This document shows positions 1 to 5,711 of a stretch of 7,165 nt of DNA, piece by piece. How positions within the stretch are numbered: position 1 is the first letter of the stretch; every line of letters begins with the position of its first letter. The DNA comes from an uncultured Campylobacter sp. (GTDB taxonomy: Bacteria; Actinomycetota; Actinomycetes; Mycobacteriales; Mycobacteriaceae). The position numbers and the translations under genes were made by a program. The DNA lies in assembly GCA_943913625.1 (NCBI GenBank), contig CALTYW010000114.1, positions 1-7,165 on the forward strand, given 5' to 3'. The notes beneath the pieces are model-generated. The model ran no database searches, was not told the origin of the DNA, and saw nothing but the letters and a program-made list of their open reading frames with translations.

Positions 1-173
1 GCCTGTCCGAGCAGACCATGTTCTACGAGATCGACATCGACAAGATCGATCGCGTGCGCGGCATGGACATCACGCTCGTGACCACCGCCACCAACGACGA
101 CGAGGGCCGCGCGCTCCTGCGCCACCTCGGCTTCCCGTTCGTGGACAAGGACGGCAAGATGCAGCGCGCATAA
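1..173 (+). CDS. rplE: 50S ribosomal protein L5, C-terminal end (partial)
   Basis: Only the last 56 codons are in the window; reading starts at base 3 and ends at a TAA at 171-173. The peptide contains LSEQTMFYEID, DKIDRVRGMDI and LVTTATNDDEGRALL, which match the conserved C-terminal part of bacterial L5 (the MDI..VTTA..DDE.R.LL..LGFPF pattern). L5 belongs to the large subunit central protuberance and binds 5S rRNA. After the usual LGFPF end the protein runs on for about ten charged residues (VDKDGKMQRA), slightly longer than many L5 proteins. An intrinsic terminator begins about 30 bp after the stop, so ribosomal-operon transcription probably ends here instead of continuing into rpsH. The family call is secure; the 5' part lies outside the window. 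Confidence 0.95.
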   Translation, partial: LSEQTMFYEIDIDKIDRVRGMDITLVTTATNDDEGRALLRHLGFPFVDKDGKMQRA

Positions 174-201
174 GCGTCTGCTTGCATTTCGCTTGACGAC
201 G

Positions 202-247
202 AGCCCCTGCACCCGGCTTTTTGGCCAGGTTGCAGGGGCTTTGTTGT
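202..247 (+). terminator. Rho-independent terminator after rplE
   Basis: A perfect 10-bp stem pairs AGCCCCTGCA (202-211) with TGCAGGGGCT (231-240). Further short pairings lie inside it (CC with GG, GGC with GCC) around a T-rich loop. The stem is followed by the T-rich run TTGTTGTTG. Placed about 30 bp past the rplE stop, it fits an intrinsic terminator closing the upstream ribosomal transcript. Confidence 0.85.
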
Positions 248-319
248 TGCTTTGAACTGGGCACCTTGCTTCGTTGCCAGACAACCGGGGCAAAACCCTT
301 GGAGCCAAGTCAACTGAGA

Positions 320-363
320 CCGCCGAGCCAGCTATTGGCGGAAAGCCGTAGCTGGCTCGGCGG
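320..363 (-). terminator. Strong hairpin downstream of the surface-protein gene, probable terminator
   Basis: Bases 320-334 (CCGCCGAGCCAGCTA) are perfectly complementary to 349-363, giving a 15-bp uninterrupted stem with a 14-base loop that can itself form GGC/GCC pairs. The stem begins only 9 bp past the stop codon of the minus-strand surface-protein gene, the right place for its terminator. Neither flank carries a good U-tract, so it would be a non-canonical or bidirectional terminator, or a 3'-end stabilising structure. The pairing is certain; the function is inferred from position. Confidence 0.65.
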
Positions 364-371
364 CTAAGAGG

Positions 372-2183
372 TTAGAAGAAGGGGATGAAGCCCCCGAAAA
401 TCCCGCCGAGGAGTCCGAGCAGACCGGCCGCGGCGGCGATGCCGCCGATTACCTTCGCTGCGGTGACGCCAGCATCGGACGGTGCCGGAGCAGGGTTCGG
501 GGCAGGTGTGGACGTTGGGGCCGAAGTGGTCAGCACGGTACCGGTGGTGCGTACGGCGACGGTAAAGGTCTGGGTCGATCCATCGCTGAACTGAGCAATT
601 ACCGGGATCGTCGCAGTTGCGCCGGGCGTGCGAGGTGCACGGATGGTAAGGCGGCCCGAAGTGCGGTTTATCGATGCGGACCAGCCGGACTGAACGTCGC
701 CGACCTTGAAAGTCGTGCCGCGGGGCACACTTCCCGCCGGAGTCAGCGTGGTTGACCTGCCAGGCGCCAAACTGACATCCGAGAACTCGAGCTGTGCCGG
801 TTCAGTCGCTGCGGTGCCACGGATCACCGTCGTGTCGAAGGTGCGGTTTACCGAGGAGTAATCCGCGAACTGGATGGCAGCATTGATGCGGAGCACACTG
901 CCCGGGCGCATGCCGGTAGCCGCGGTGATGCGGATACCAGTGTCTCCTTCACGGCCGATGGTCCAGCCGCCGCGGGTTTCCTCGGTGACGAACACGCGTG
1001 CACCGGCCGGAAGACCCTTTGGCGTGACAACGATGGTTTCGCCAGCCTTAATGGTGGCGTCGTCGATGGTCACCTCTGCCGGATTCGGTTTCGACGCCGG
1101 AGTGGTGGACGGAGTCGTAGTGATGGGGGTCGGAGCGGCCGTCCCGCCGGTGTCAGCACCCGGGACATATGCGGTCGCTGCGAGGTCTCGCTTCGAACCG
1201 TCCGGAAACACCACGGTCACGTTGGCGACGAGGCGGTATCCCGGCGCCGCGTCCGCAGGCGCGGTGAAGGTGATCGCGCCGGATTCTTCGTTGGTGTTCA
1301 GCGTCCAGCCGTTGTGCTTCCGGTTCGGGCCAACCACGCGGGAGCCCTCCGGAAGATTGCCGTTGAGAAAGACGGTAACTCGGTCGCCAGCCGGGACGGG
1401 GGTGTCGACGTAGAAGAGTGGGTCGGGTGCAGGTGCAGGCGCCGCGGTGGTGGTGGTGGAGGGCGCGGTAGTGGTAACTGCCGCCGCAGTGGTGGTCGTA
1501 GGCGCCGGAGGAGTCGTGGAAGCTGCTGTGCCCTTCACCACTGTGATGCGCGAGGAGTATTGCCTGGCGGAGCCGTCCGGGAACACTAGCCCCAGCGTGA
1601 TGCCGAGGCTCGAGCCTGGGCGCGCACCCGCCGGAGCGGTGACCTTAACTTCACCGGTGGCCTCGTCGGCGTTGACCTGCCAGCCGCCGGAACCAGTCGG
1701 GGCCGCCAGCTTGGTGCCGGCGGGCAGTTCGACGCTTGGGCGTAGGACGACGGTGCCGCCGGCTGCCACAGTTGCGTCGCCCCACGCTAACTGCAGAGAC
1801 TCGGCGAGAGAGACGGACGGGCGGACGACGCGTACGCCAAACAACGCGTAGTCGACGGTGCGGTCCGGGTAGGTGATGACCACGTAATTCTGCACGTACG
1901 CGCCCGGGAACTGACCGATTGGGCGTGCGGTGACGGTGCCGTCGGCGTCCACAGTGAGGTCCCAGCCTGCGGGGGAGCCGGGAATTTCAAATGTCGTCCC
2001 GACGGGGTAGGTGCCGTTCAACGGGATTCGGACGGTTTCACCGGGGCTAGTTTCGACGTCGGCGTACGAGGGGTTGTAGTTCTGCGACATCCACTCGACT
2101 GCGTGGGCAGGTGTCGGTGTGGTGACGCCAGCGGTTGCGACGGTGGCTGCGAGCAGCATTGGGAGAATTCGATTTCGATACAT
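372..2183 (-). CDS. Exported repeat protein with five Rib/alpha-like (YPDG-type) domains and a hydrophobic C-terminal tail
   Basis: The protein has 603 residues. A signal peptide spans residues 1-28: basic MYRNR, a hydrophobic core, and a cleavage-type AHA ending at residue 28. Five related modules of about 85 residues follow at roughly 33-120, 131-217, 256-341, 370-455 and 464-545. Each has an acidic/AGxTV start, an LPxGT-like turn, a GW, a D..TG turn, a PG and a terminal (Y/F)PDGS-like motif; the later copies are degenerate (FADYS, FSDGS). This resembles the Ig-like Rib/alpha family of Gram-positive surface antigens. Thr/Pro/Ala-rich linkers lie at about 218-255, 342-369 and 546-570 and are possible O-glycosylation sites (inference). 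Residues 573-603 are hydrophobic, glycine-rich, end in IPFF and lack a basic tail; there is no sortase motif. The ATG is preceded by GAGGA at a short spacing. A role in the cell envelope or adhesion is inferred, and any ligand is unknown. Confidence 0.88.
   Translation of the reverse strand: MYRNRILPMLLAATVATAGVTTPTPAHAVEWMSQNYNPSYADVETSPGETVRIPLNGTYPVGTTFEIPGSPAGWDLTVDADGTVTARPIGQFPGAYVQNYVVITYPDRTVDYALFGVRVVRPSVSLAESLQLAWGDATVAAGGTVVLRPSVELPAGTKLAAPTGSGGWQVNADEATGEVKVTAPAGARPGSSLGITLGLVFPDGSARQYSSRITVVKGTAASTTPPAPTTTTAAAVTTTAPSTTTTAAPAPAPDPLFYVDTPVPAGDRVTVFLNGNLPEGSRVVGPNRKHNGWTLNTNEESGAITFTAPADAAPGYRLVANVTVVFPDGSKRDLAATAYVPGADTGGTAAPTPITTTPSTTPASKPNPAEVTIDDATIKAGETIVVTPKGLPAGARVFVTEETRGGWTIGREGDTGIRITAATGMRPGSVLRINAAIQFADYSSVNRTFDTTVIRGTAATEPAQLEFSDVSLAPGRSTTLTPAGSVPRGTTFKVGDVQSGWSASINRTSGRLTIRAPRTPGATATIPVIAQFSDGSTQTFTVAVRTTGTVLTTSAPTSTPAPNPAPAPSDAGVTAAKVIGGIAAAAGLLGLLGGIFGGFIPFF
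549..2087 (-). repeat. Five divergent protein-level tandem domains (Rib/alpha-like modules)
   Basis: This stretch encodes the five modules of the surface protein. The module ends read VITYPDRTVDY, LVFPDGSARQY, VVFPDGSKRDL, IQFADYSSVNR and AQFSDGSTQTF, which show the common origin. The copies are well diverged at amino-acid and DNA level, so this is an old duplication, not a recent array prone to recombination. Modules 2 and 3 are split by a Thr-rich linker (DNA 1419-1532) containing a short GGT-type trinucleotide run near 1446-1457. A second linker (1077-1160) separates modules 3 and 4. Confidence 0.8.
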
Positions 2184-2223
2184 GGGTCCTCAACTTGGGA
2201 AGGGATGAGAAAGGATGGAGAAA

Positions 2224-2229
2224 AGTATA
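2224..2229 (-). promoter_or_regulatory. -10 box of the surface-protein gene
   Basis: On the minus strand this reads TATACT, a close match to TATAAT and to the actinobacterial TANNNT pattern. It lies about 40 bp upstream of the ATG, predicting a 5' UTR of roughly 30-35 bases. No recognisable -35 is present at 16-18 bp spacing, which is common in corynebacteria. The imperfect inverted repeat at 2238-2251 would cover the -35 position. Confidence 0.5.
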
Positions 2230-2237
2230 AACAAACG

Positions 2238-2251
2238 CCTAGAATTTTAGG
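2238..2251. repeat. Imperfect 14-bp inverted repeat over the -35 region
   Basis: CCTAGAATTTTAGG is self-complementary except for one G·T pair. It sits just upstream of the surface gene's -10 box, a position suited to a repressor or activator. It could also be chance in an AT-rich stretch. It does not have the TTAGG..CCTAA orientation of a DtxR box. Confidence 0.35.
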
Positions 2252-2258
2252 AGCCACG

Positions 2259-2274
2259 TGAATGTATATATTCA
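2259..2274. promoter_or_regulatory. 16-bp inverted repeat TGAAT-N6-ATTCA, operator candidate
   Basis: TGAATGTATATATTCA is palindromic at all but one base pair. Its arms TGAAT/ATTCA are the same as the centre of the 22-bp palindrome 27 bp away, but with a 6-bp spacer. It is centred about 40 bp upstream of the surface gene's -10 box. The shared arms are a direct observation; a common regulator is inference. Confidence 0.45.
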
Positions 2275-2300
2275 GTCCCGCGATGGAAACTTCAGGGTGC

Positions 2301-2322
2301 AGTGCGTGAATATTCACGCACT
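2301..2322. promoter_or_regulatory. Perfect 22-bp palindrome, strong operator candidate
   Basis: The half-site AGTGCGTGAAT (2301-2311) is followed immediately by its exact reverse complement (2312-2322) with no spacer or mismatch. A perfect 11+11 palindrome in a promoter region is typical of a binding site for a dimeric regulator. As RNA it would form a 9-bp stem with an ATAT loop, but neither side has a U-tract, so a terminator is unlikely. The centre is 128 bp from the surface-gene start and 204 bp from the transporter start, so either gene could be the target. GTGA and TCAC are separated by 4 bp, not the 6 bp of CRP/GlxR sites, so I do not assign a regulator. Confidence 0.65.
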
Positions 2323-2488
2323 TTGTGCGCCCGTCCAGAACTAAACCAGCTGGCGAAGGACCTATTAAAGATGTCGCATGTAAAATAATTCACGCGCCCC
2401 GCCGTCATCCAGCCCGGCCTGGTGCGGGTACTGCAATTTCCCGCCCATAAGCGACGTGAGTTATTATCCCGCTCGTATTTAATGCGAC

Positions 2489-2506
2489 TGTCCAAGGTGT
2501 CCAAGG
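2489..2506 (+). repeat. Two tandem copies of a 9-bp unit upstream of the transporter RBS
   Basis: TGTCCAAGG occurs twice head to tail and ends 9 bp before the ATG of the transporter. It adjoins the Shine-Dalgarno sequence (GGCAGG, 2505-2510). It could be a simple duplication or a translational control element; only the repetition itself is observed. Confidence 0.5.
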
Positions 2507-2515
2507 CAGGTTCCT

Positions 2516-4045
2516 ATGTCGTACTTCTCCCGCAGCGAAATCATTGCGCCGACACAGTTCAACCGCTGGCTCATCCCGCCGGCGGCGCTGGCGATTCACC
2601 TCTCCATTGGCCAGGTGTACGGGTTCTCCGTGTTCAAGAAGCCGATGATGGAGCACTTCGGCGTGGGCGAGGTCGCCGTGGGGTGGATCTTCTCGCTGGC
2701 CATCTTGATGCTCGGTATCTCCTCGGCGCTCTTCGGCACCTGGGTGGAGAAGGTTGGTCCGCGAGCCTCAATGACAGTCTCCGGTGTGCTGTGGGTGCTC
2801 GGCTTCTTCGTGGCCACCCTGGGCATCAACACCGGCAACCTGTGGCTGGTGTACCTGGGCTACGGCTTCATCGGCGGCATCGGCCTGGGCATCGGCTATA
2901 TCTCGCCAGTTTCCACGCTGATGAAGTGGTTCCCCGATAGGCCGGGTCTTGCCACGGGCCTTGCCATCATGGGCTTCGGCGGCGGCGCGCTGATCGCTTC
3001 CCCGGCGTCGAACCGCCTGATGGAGTTCTACGGCGGCGGCACCGAGATCGCAGACCGCGCCGCCGGCATCCAGCCGACGTTCATCACCCTCGCGATCACC
3101 TACGCCGTGATCATCGCGCTCGGCGCGTACTGCATCCGCCTGCCGCACCCGGATTGGACGCCGCAGGGTGCGCCGCAGCTCAACCAGCCGAAATCGAAAG
3201 TGGTCACCGTCGGCGGCAACGTCAGCGCGAACAATGCCATCCGCACTCCGCAGTTTTGGTGCCTGTGGGTGATCTTGTTCTGCAACATCACCGCCGGCAT
3301 CGGCATCCTGGAAAACGCCTCCCCGATGATTCAGGACTACTTCCCGATCACCGCCGCGGCCGCCGCCGGCTTCGTGGGCCTGCTGTCGCTGGCGAACATG
3401 GCGGGGCGTTTCGTGTGGTCGTCTGCCTCGGACATCATCGGCCGCAAGAACATCTACATGGTCTACCTGGGCGTGGGCTCTATCTTCTACTTCATCCTGG
3501 CGAGCGCGGGCCACACGAGCCTGGCGCTGTTCGTCGTCAGCGCGCTGGTGCTGCTCACGTTCTATGGCGGAGGCTTTGCGACGATCCCCGCATACCTCCG
3601 CGACCTCTTCGGCGTCTACCAGGTGGGCGCGATCCACGGACGTCTGCTCACCGCCTGGTCAGCGGCCGGTGTGGCGGGCCCCTTGATCATCAACATGGTG
3701 GTGGAACGCCAAGCCGCCCGTGGCAACGAGGGCCCGGAGCTCTACCGGCTCTCCCTCTACATCATGTGCGCGCTGCTGGTGATCGGGTTGATCGCCAACT
3801 TCCTGGTCAAACCTGTCGCGTCGAAGTGGTTTGAAGACCCCGCGAAGGTGCAGGCGAAGGCGGACGCCGACCGCCAAGCCATGCTCGCCGCCGAGGCGGA
3901 GGCCGAGGCGCACGGGCACCCGAACGGCTACTCCAGCGGCGCCCACACCGTGGTCTCCCTGGTGCTCGCCGTCATCATCGCGATGCTGCTGGTCTACGGC
4001 CTGTGGGAAACCGCGGTGAAGGCCTCCGGCATGTTCGTGGGCTAA
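2516..4045 (+). CDS. OFA-family MFS transporter (oxalate/formate antiporter type) with an extra C-terminal membrane helix
   Basis: The protein has 509 residues. It has twelve probable membrane helices between about 20 and 431, a long soluble loop at 209-245, and MFS motif-A segments after helix 2 (GTWVEKVGPRASM, 74-86) and helix 8 (SDIIGRKN, 305-312). RWLIPPAALAIHLSIGQVYG, WFPDRPGLATGLAIMGFGGG and HGRLLTAWSAAGVAGP are hallmarks of the OFA family (TC 2.A.1.11), whose members move oxalate, formate, lactate or related monocarboxylates. After helix 12 comes an Ala/Glu/Lys-rich charged stretch (439-468) and a thirteenth hydrophobic helix (about 477-498), which would put the C-terminus outside. The ATG has AGG five bases upstream. 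The gene is convergent with the fdhD-like gene, 12 bp away, with no room for a separate terminator. The family is secure; the substrate is not. Confidence 0.9.
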   Translation: MSYFSRSEIIAPTQFNRWLIPPAALAIHLSIGQVYGFSVFKKPMMEHFGVGEVAVGWIFSLAILMLGISSALFGTWVEKVGPRASMTVSGVLWVLGFFVATLGINTGNLWLVYLGYGFIGGIGLGIGYISPVSTLMKWFPDRPGLATGLAIMGFGGGALIASPASNRLMEFYGGGTEIADRAAGIQPTFITLAITYAVIIALGAYCIRLPHPDWTPQGAPQLNQPKSKVVTVGGNVSANNAIRTPQFWCLWVILFCNITAGIGILENASPMIQDYFPITAAAAAGFVGLLSLANMAGRFVWSSASDIIGRKNIYMVYLGVGSIFYFILASAGHTSLALFVVSALVLLTFYGGGFATIPAYLRDLFGVYQVGAIHGRLLTAWSAAGVAGPLIINMVVERQAARGNEGPELYRLSLYIMCALLVIGLIANFLVKPVASKWFEDPAKVQAKADADRQAMLAAEAEAEAHGHPNGYSSGAHTVVSLVLAVIIAMLLVYGLWETAVKASGMFVG

Positions 4046-4057
4046 CGAGCCAAGACG

Positions 4058-4807
4058 CTACGCGCCCGAGTACACGCTGAAGCGCTCTGGCGTGACCTCG
4101 CCGATGAGGACTGTGTTGGTTTCGCGGGCGAGGTCCACGGCCATCGAGGTCGCATCAGCGGTGGACACAACCGTTTCAAACCCTGCTGCGGCCGCCGCGC
4201 GCATGACCTCGAAGGTCACCCGGAAATCCACGATGAGGGTGGGGGAGGGGGCGGGCAGTGAAGCGTCGATAAGCAAATGCCCCAAAATCTTGTGCACGGC
4301 GTTGGCAGGGTCGATGTCTTGCCGCTCGATGGCGCCGGTGCGGGCCGTCGGCAGGTTGCGTGCGCGGTCCAGCTGCGTGGGAAGCGCGAAGATCGTGTCT
4401 GCGTCGATAGGTGCTGGCTGCGGCCGCACTGACAGGCGCGTGGCGAGTTCGCGGATGCGCTGGGACGATGAAATGCCGCAGGCGTCGCCCGGGATCGGGT
4501 CGATGAAGCGCGGGGCCGCGGTGCGAAGATCGACGTTGAGCAGGTTGTATGTGTTCTCCCCGCCGACCGCGCCTTCGCAGTAGCGGGCCGTGGCCACGTC
4601 TTCGGCGGAGCCGATCAGGCCCTGCGCAAGAAGGATGCCGTGCGTGAGCTCGATGTCGTGGCCCGGGGTGCGAAAGAGGTGCGCGATCTGCTCGCCGCCG
4701 GCGCGGATCTCCAACGGCTCTTCCACCTCCACCTGGCCCGCGCGGGTGTCGCGGGTGCCATCGGCGGAGATCTTGGTCACGGCCAGTCTGCGGTTGAGTC
4801 TGCTCAC
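4058..4807 (-). CDS. fdhD: Divergent FdhD-like protein (formate dehydrogenase accessory family) lacking key motifs
   Basis: The protein has 249 residues and starts at GTG (MSRLNRRLAV, like the usual FdhD start) with GGAG just 2 bases upstream. FdhD transfers sulfur from a cysteine desulfurase to the Mo-bis-MGD cofactor of formate dehydrogenase. The scaffold is clear: VEEPLEIRAGGEQIAHLFRT (28-47), PGHDIELTHGILLAQGLI (48-65), NTYNLLNVDL (85-94) and, near the end, SMAVDLARET..LIG...ERFSVYSG. The signature sites are altered. The CGVC cysteine pair is CGIS (Cys110 kept, second Cys now Ser113). The TGG.HAA region is shortened to TGAIERQD. GRHNAVDK reads DPANAVHK, and SGRxSFE reads DFRVTFE. The frame is open throughout, so this is sequence divergence and not a frameshift. 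No formate dehydrogenase gene lies in the window. It may be a weakened or repurposed FdhD. Confidence 0.82.
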   Translation of the reverse strand: MSRLNRRLAVTKISADGTRDTRAGQVEVEEPLEIRAGGEQIAHLFRTPGHDIELTHGILLAQGLIGSAEDVATARYCEGAVGGENTYNLLNVDLRTAAPRFIDPIPGDACGISSSQRIRELATRLSVRPQPAPIDADTIFALPTQLDRARNLPTARTGAIERQDIDPANAVHKILGHLLIDASLPAPSPTLIVDFRVTFEVMRAAAAAGFETVVSTADATSMAVDLARETNTVLIGEVTPERFSVYSGA

Positions 4808-4985
4808 CGCTCCGATGCTAACGCGCCGTCGACGGGCGGCCTACAATACCTCGTTTACCTGCAGTTTAGCGTGTTATTCACAACCCCTCCGCAACGAATT
4901 TCACAGGAAAACCGGGCTGTGTCGGGCCGGTGCGATACAACTACATTCACACAACCGAAACCGTTGAAAGGGGTGGGTGCGGACA

Positions 4986-5711
4986 ATGCGTACCAATGAA
5001 CAACAAGACAAGCTCAAAGACAGGGTGCAGAAGCTGCTGAACCAGGCGCGCGACAGGGAGGGCACGCCGGAGGGGGACTCCTTCTACGCGAAGGCGTTCG
5101 AGATGATGGCGGCCCACGGCTTCGAGGAGCGGGATCTGCACCGGCCCGACGACGGAGACGTGGTGGAGCACCGGGTCTACGAGTTCAAGGGCAGCTACAC
5201 CGACATGCAGGCGAAACTGCTGCACGCCATCGGCCGCGCGCTGCATTGCACCGGGTTCACGCAGCGGGTGTACAACTCCACCCGAGTGGAAAACGCCACG
5301 CTGTTCGGTCTGCGCCGCCACCTGGAGCGGGTGGACATGCTCTACGCCATGCTGTTGCCCTCCATGTTGGCGGGCGCCCAGCGCGTCCGCGCGGCGAGCT
5401 GGGCCGAATCAACGGTGGTGCTCCGGCGCTCGTTCATGACGGGCTTCGCCGTCAGCATCGAGGACCGACTCAGCGAAGCGGAACACGACGCGGCATCGTA
5501 CGACCCCGAGTACGCGCTCGTGCTTGTCGACGATTCCACGAAAGCCGACCAGGCCCGCGACGCCTACGCGGTAGAAAACGACCTGTTCATCACCGACTAC
5601 GCCTCGAACCGGACCATGGACCCCGACGCCTTCTTCGAGGGCCACAGCGCTGGGGATCGCTCCGACCTCGGGCAAACACGGGTGCAAGCCCGGCCGGCAC
5701 TGCCTTTCTAG
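4986..5711 (+). CDS. DUF2786-family protein of unknown function
   Basis: The protein has 241 residues from the ATG at 4986. A GTG at 4977 would add three residues; the purine-rich AAAGGGG at 4967-4973 is 12 bases from the ATG but only 3 from the GTG, so the start is not settled. Residues about 8-50 (KLKDRVQKLLNQA...EGDSFYAKAFEMMAAHGFEERDL) match the DUF2786 helical pattern seen in many actinobacterial and phage proteins. The rest (about 60-170) resembles the conserved region that often follows DUF2786, with YTDMQAKLLHAIGRAL, VENATLFGLRRHLERVDMLY and RRSFMTGFAVSIEDRL. The C-terminus ends in DLGQTRVQARPALPF. There is no signal peptide, membrane helix or recognisable catalytic motif, so it is presumably cytoplasmic. 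It is divergent from the fdhD-like gene (178 bp apart) and its stop overlaps the stop of the convergent amidohydrolase. The function is unknown. Confidence 0.85.
   Translation: MRTNEQQDKLKDRVQKLLNQARDREGTPEGDSFYAKAFEMMAAHGFEERDLHRPDDGDVVEHRVYEFKGSYTDMQAKLLHAIGRALHCTGFTQRVYNSTRVENATLFGLRRHLERVDMLYAMLLPSMLAGAQRVRAASWAESTVVLRRSFMTGFAVSIEDRLSEAEHDAASYDPEYALVLVDDSTKADQARDAYAVENDLFITDYASNRTMDPDAFFEGHSAGDRSDLGQTRVQARPALPF

Larger units (their letters stand above)
2184..2515. promoter_or_regulatory. Divergent intergenic region between surface-protein gene and OFA transporter gene
   Basis: This 332-bp region has no convincing gene but is locally AT-rich and dense in inverted repeats. It holds a minus-strand -10 box, inverted repeats at 2238-2251, 2259-2274 and 2301-2322, a further half-site ATTCACGC at 2388-2395, and a 9-bp tandem duplication at 2489-2506. 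For the transporter I see only weak promoter candidates: TAAAAT preceded directly by TG at 2379-2386, and TATTTAAT at 2476-2483, neither with a clear -35. The ribosome binding site of the transporter is AGG at 2508-2510, five bases from its ATG. Confidence 0.7.

Noticed and set aside
375..480. Sortase (LPxTG) anchor on the surface protein
   Set aside because: No LPxTG-like motif precedes the hydrophobic segment and there is no basic tail after it.
874..1413. 179-codon open frame on the plus strand opposite the surface-protein gene
   Set aside because: It mirrors the repeat protein's coding frame, has low complexity and resembles no family; the minus-strand protein has a signal peptide and repeats.
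2238..2251. DtxR iron-box reading of the CCTAG..TTAGG repeat
   Set aside because: DtxR sites have TTAGG on the left and CCTAA on the right with GC at the centre; here the half-sites are in the opposite order.
2301..2322. GlxR/CRP site reading of the palindrome
   Set aside because: GlxR needs GTGA-N6-TCAC; the spacing here is N4. The FNR core TTGAT-N4-ATCAA does not match either.
2292..2504. 70-codon minus-strand open frame in the divergent intergenic region
   Set aside because: It has no recognisable protein pattern and spans the palindrome and putative promoters; more likely non-coding.
2768..3637. 289-codon open frame on the minus strand inside the transporter gene
   Set aside because: It is antisense to a clear MFS protein; its composition (Asp/Arg/Ala/His-rich, no hydrophobic core) is what GC-rich third positions produce on the opposite strand.
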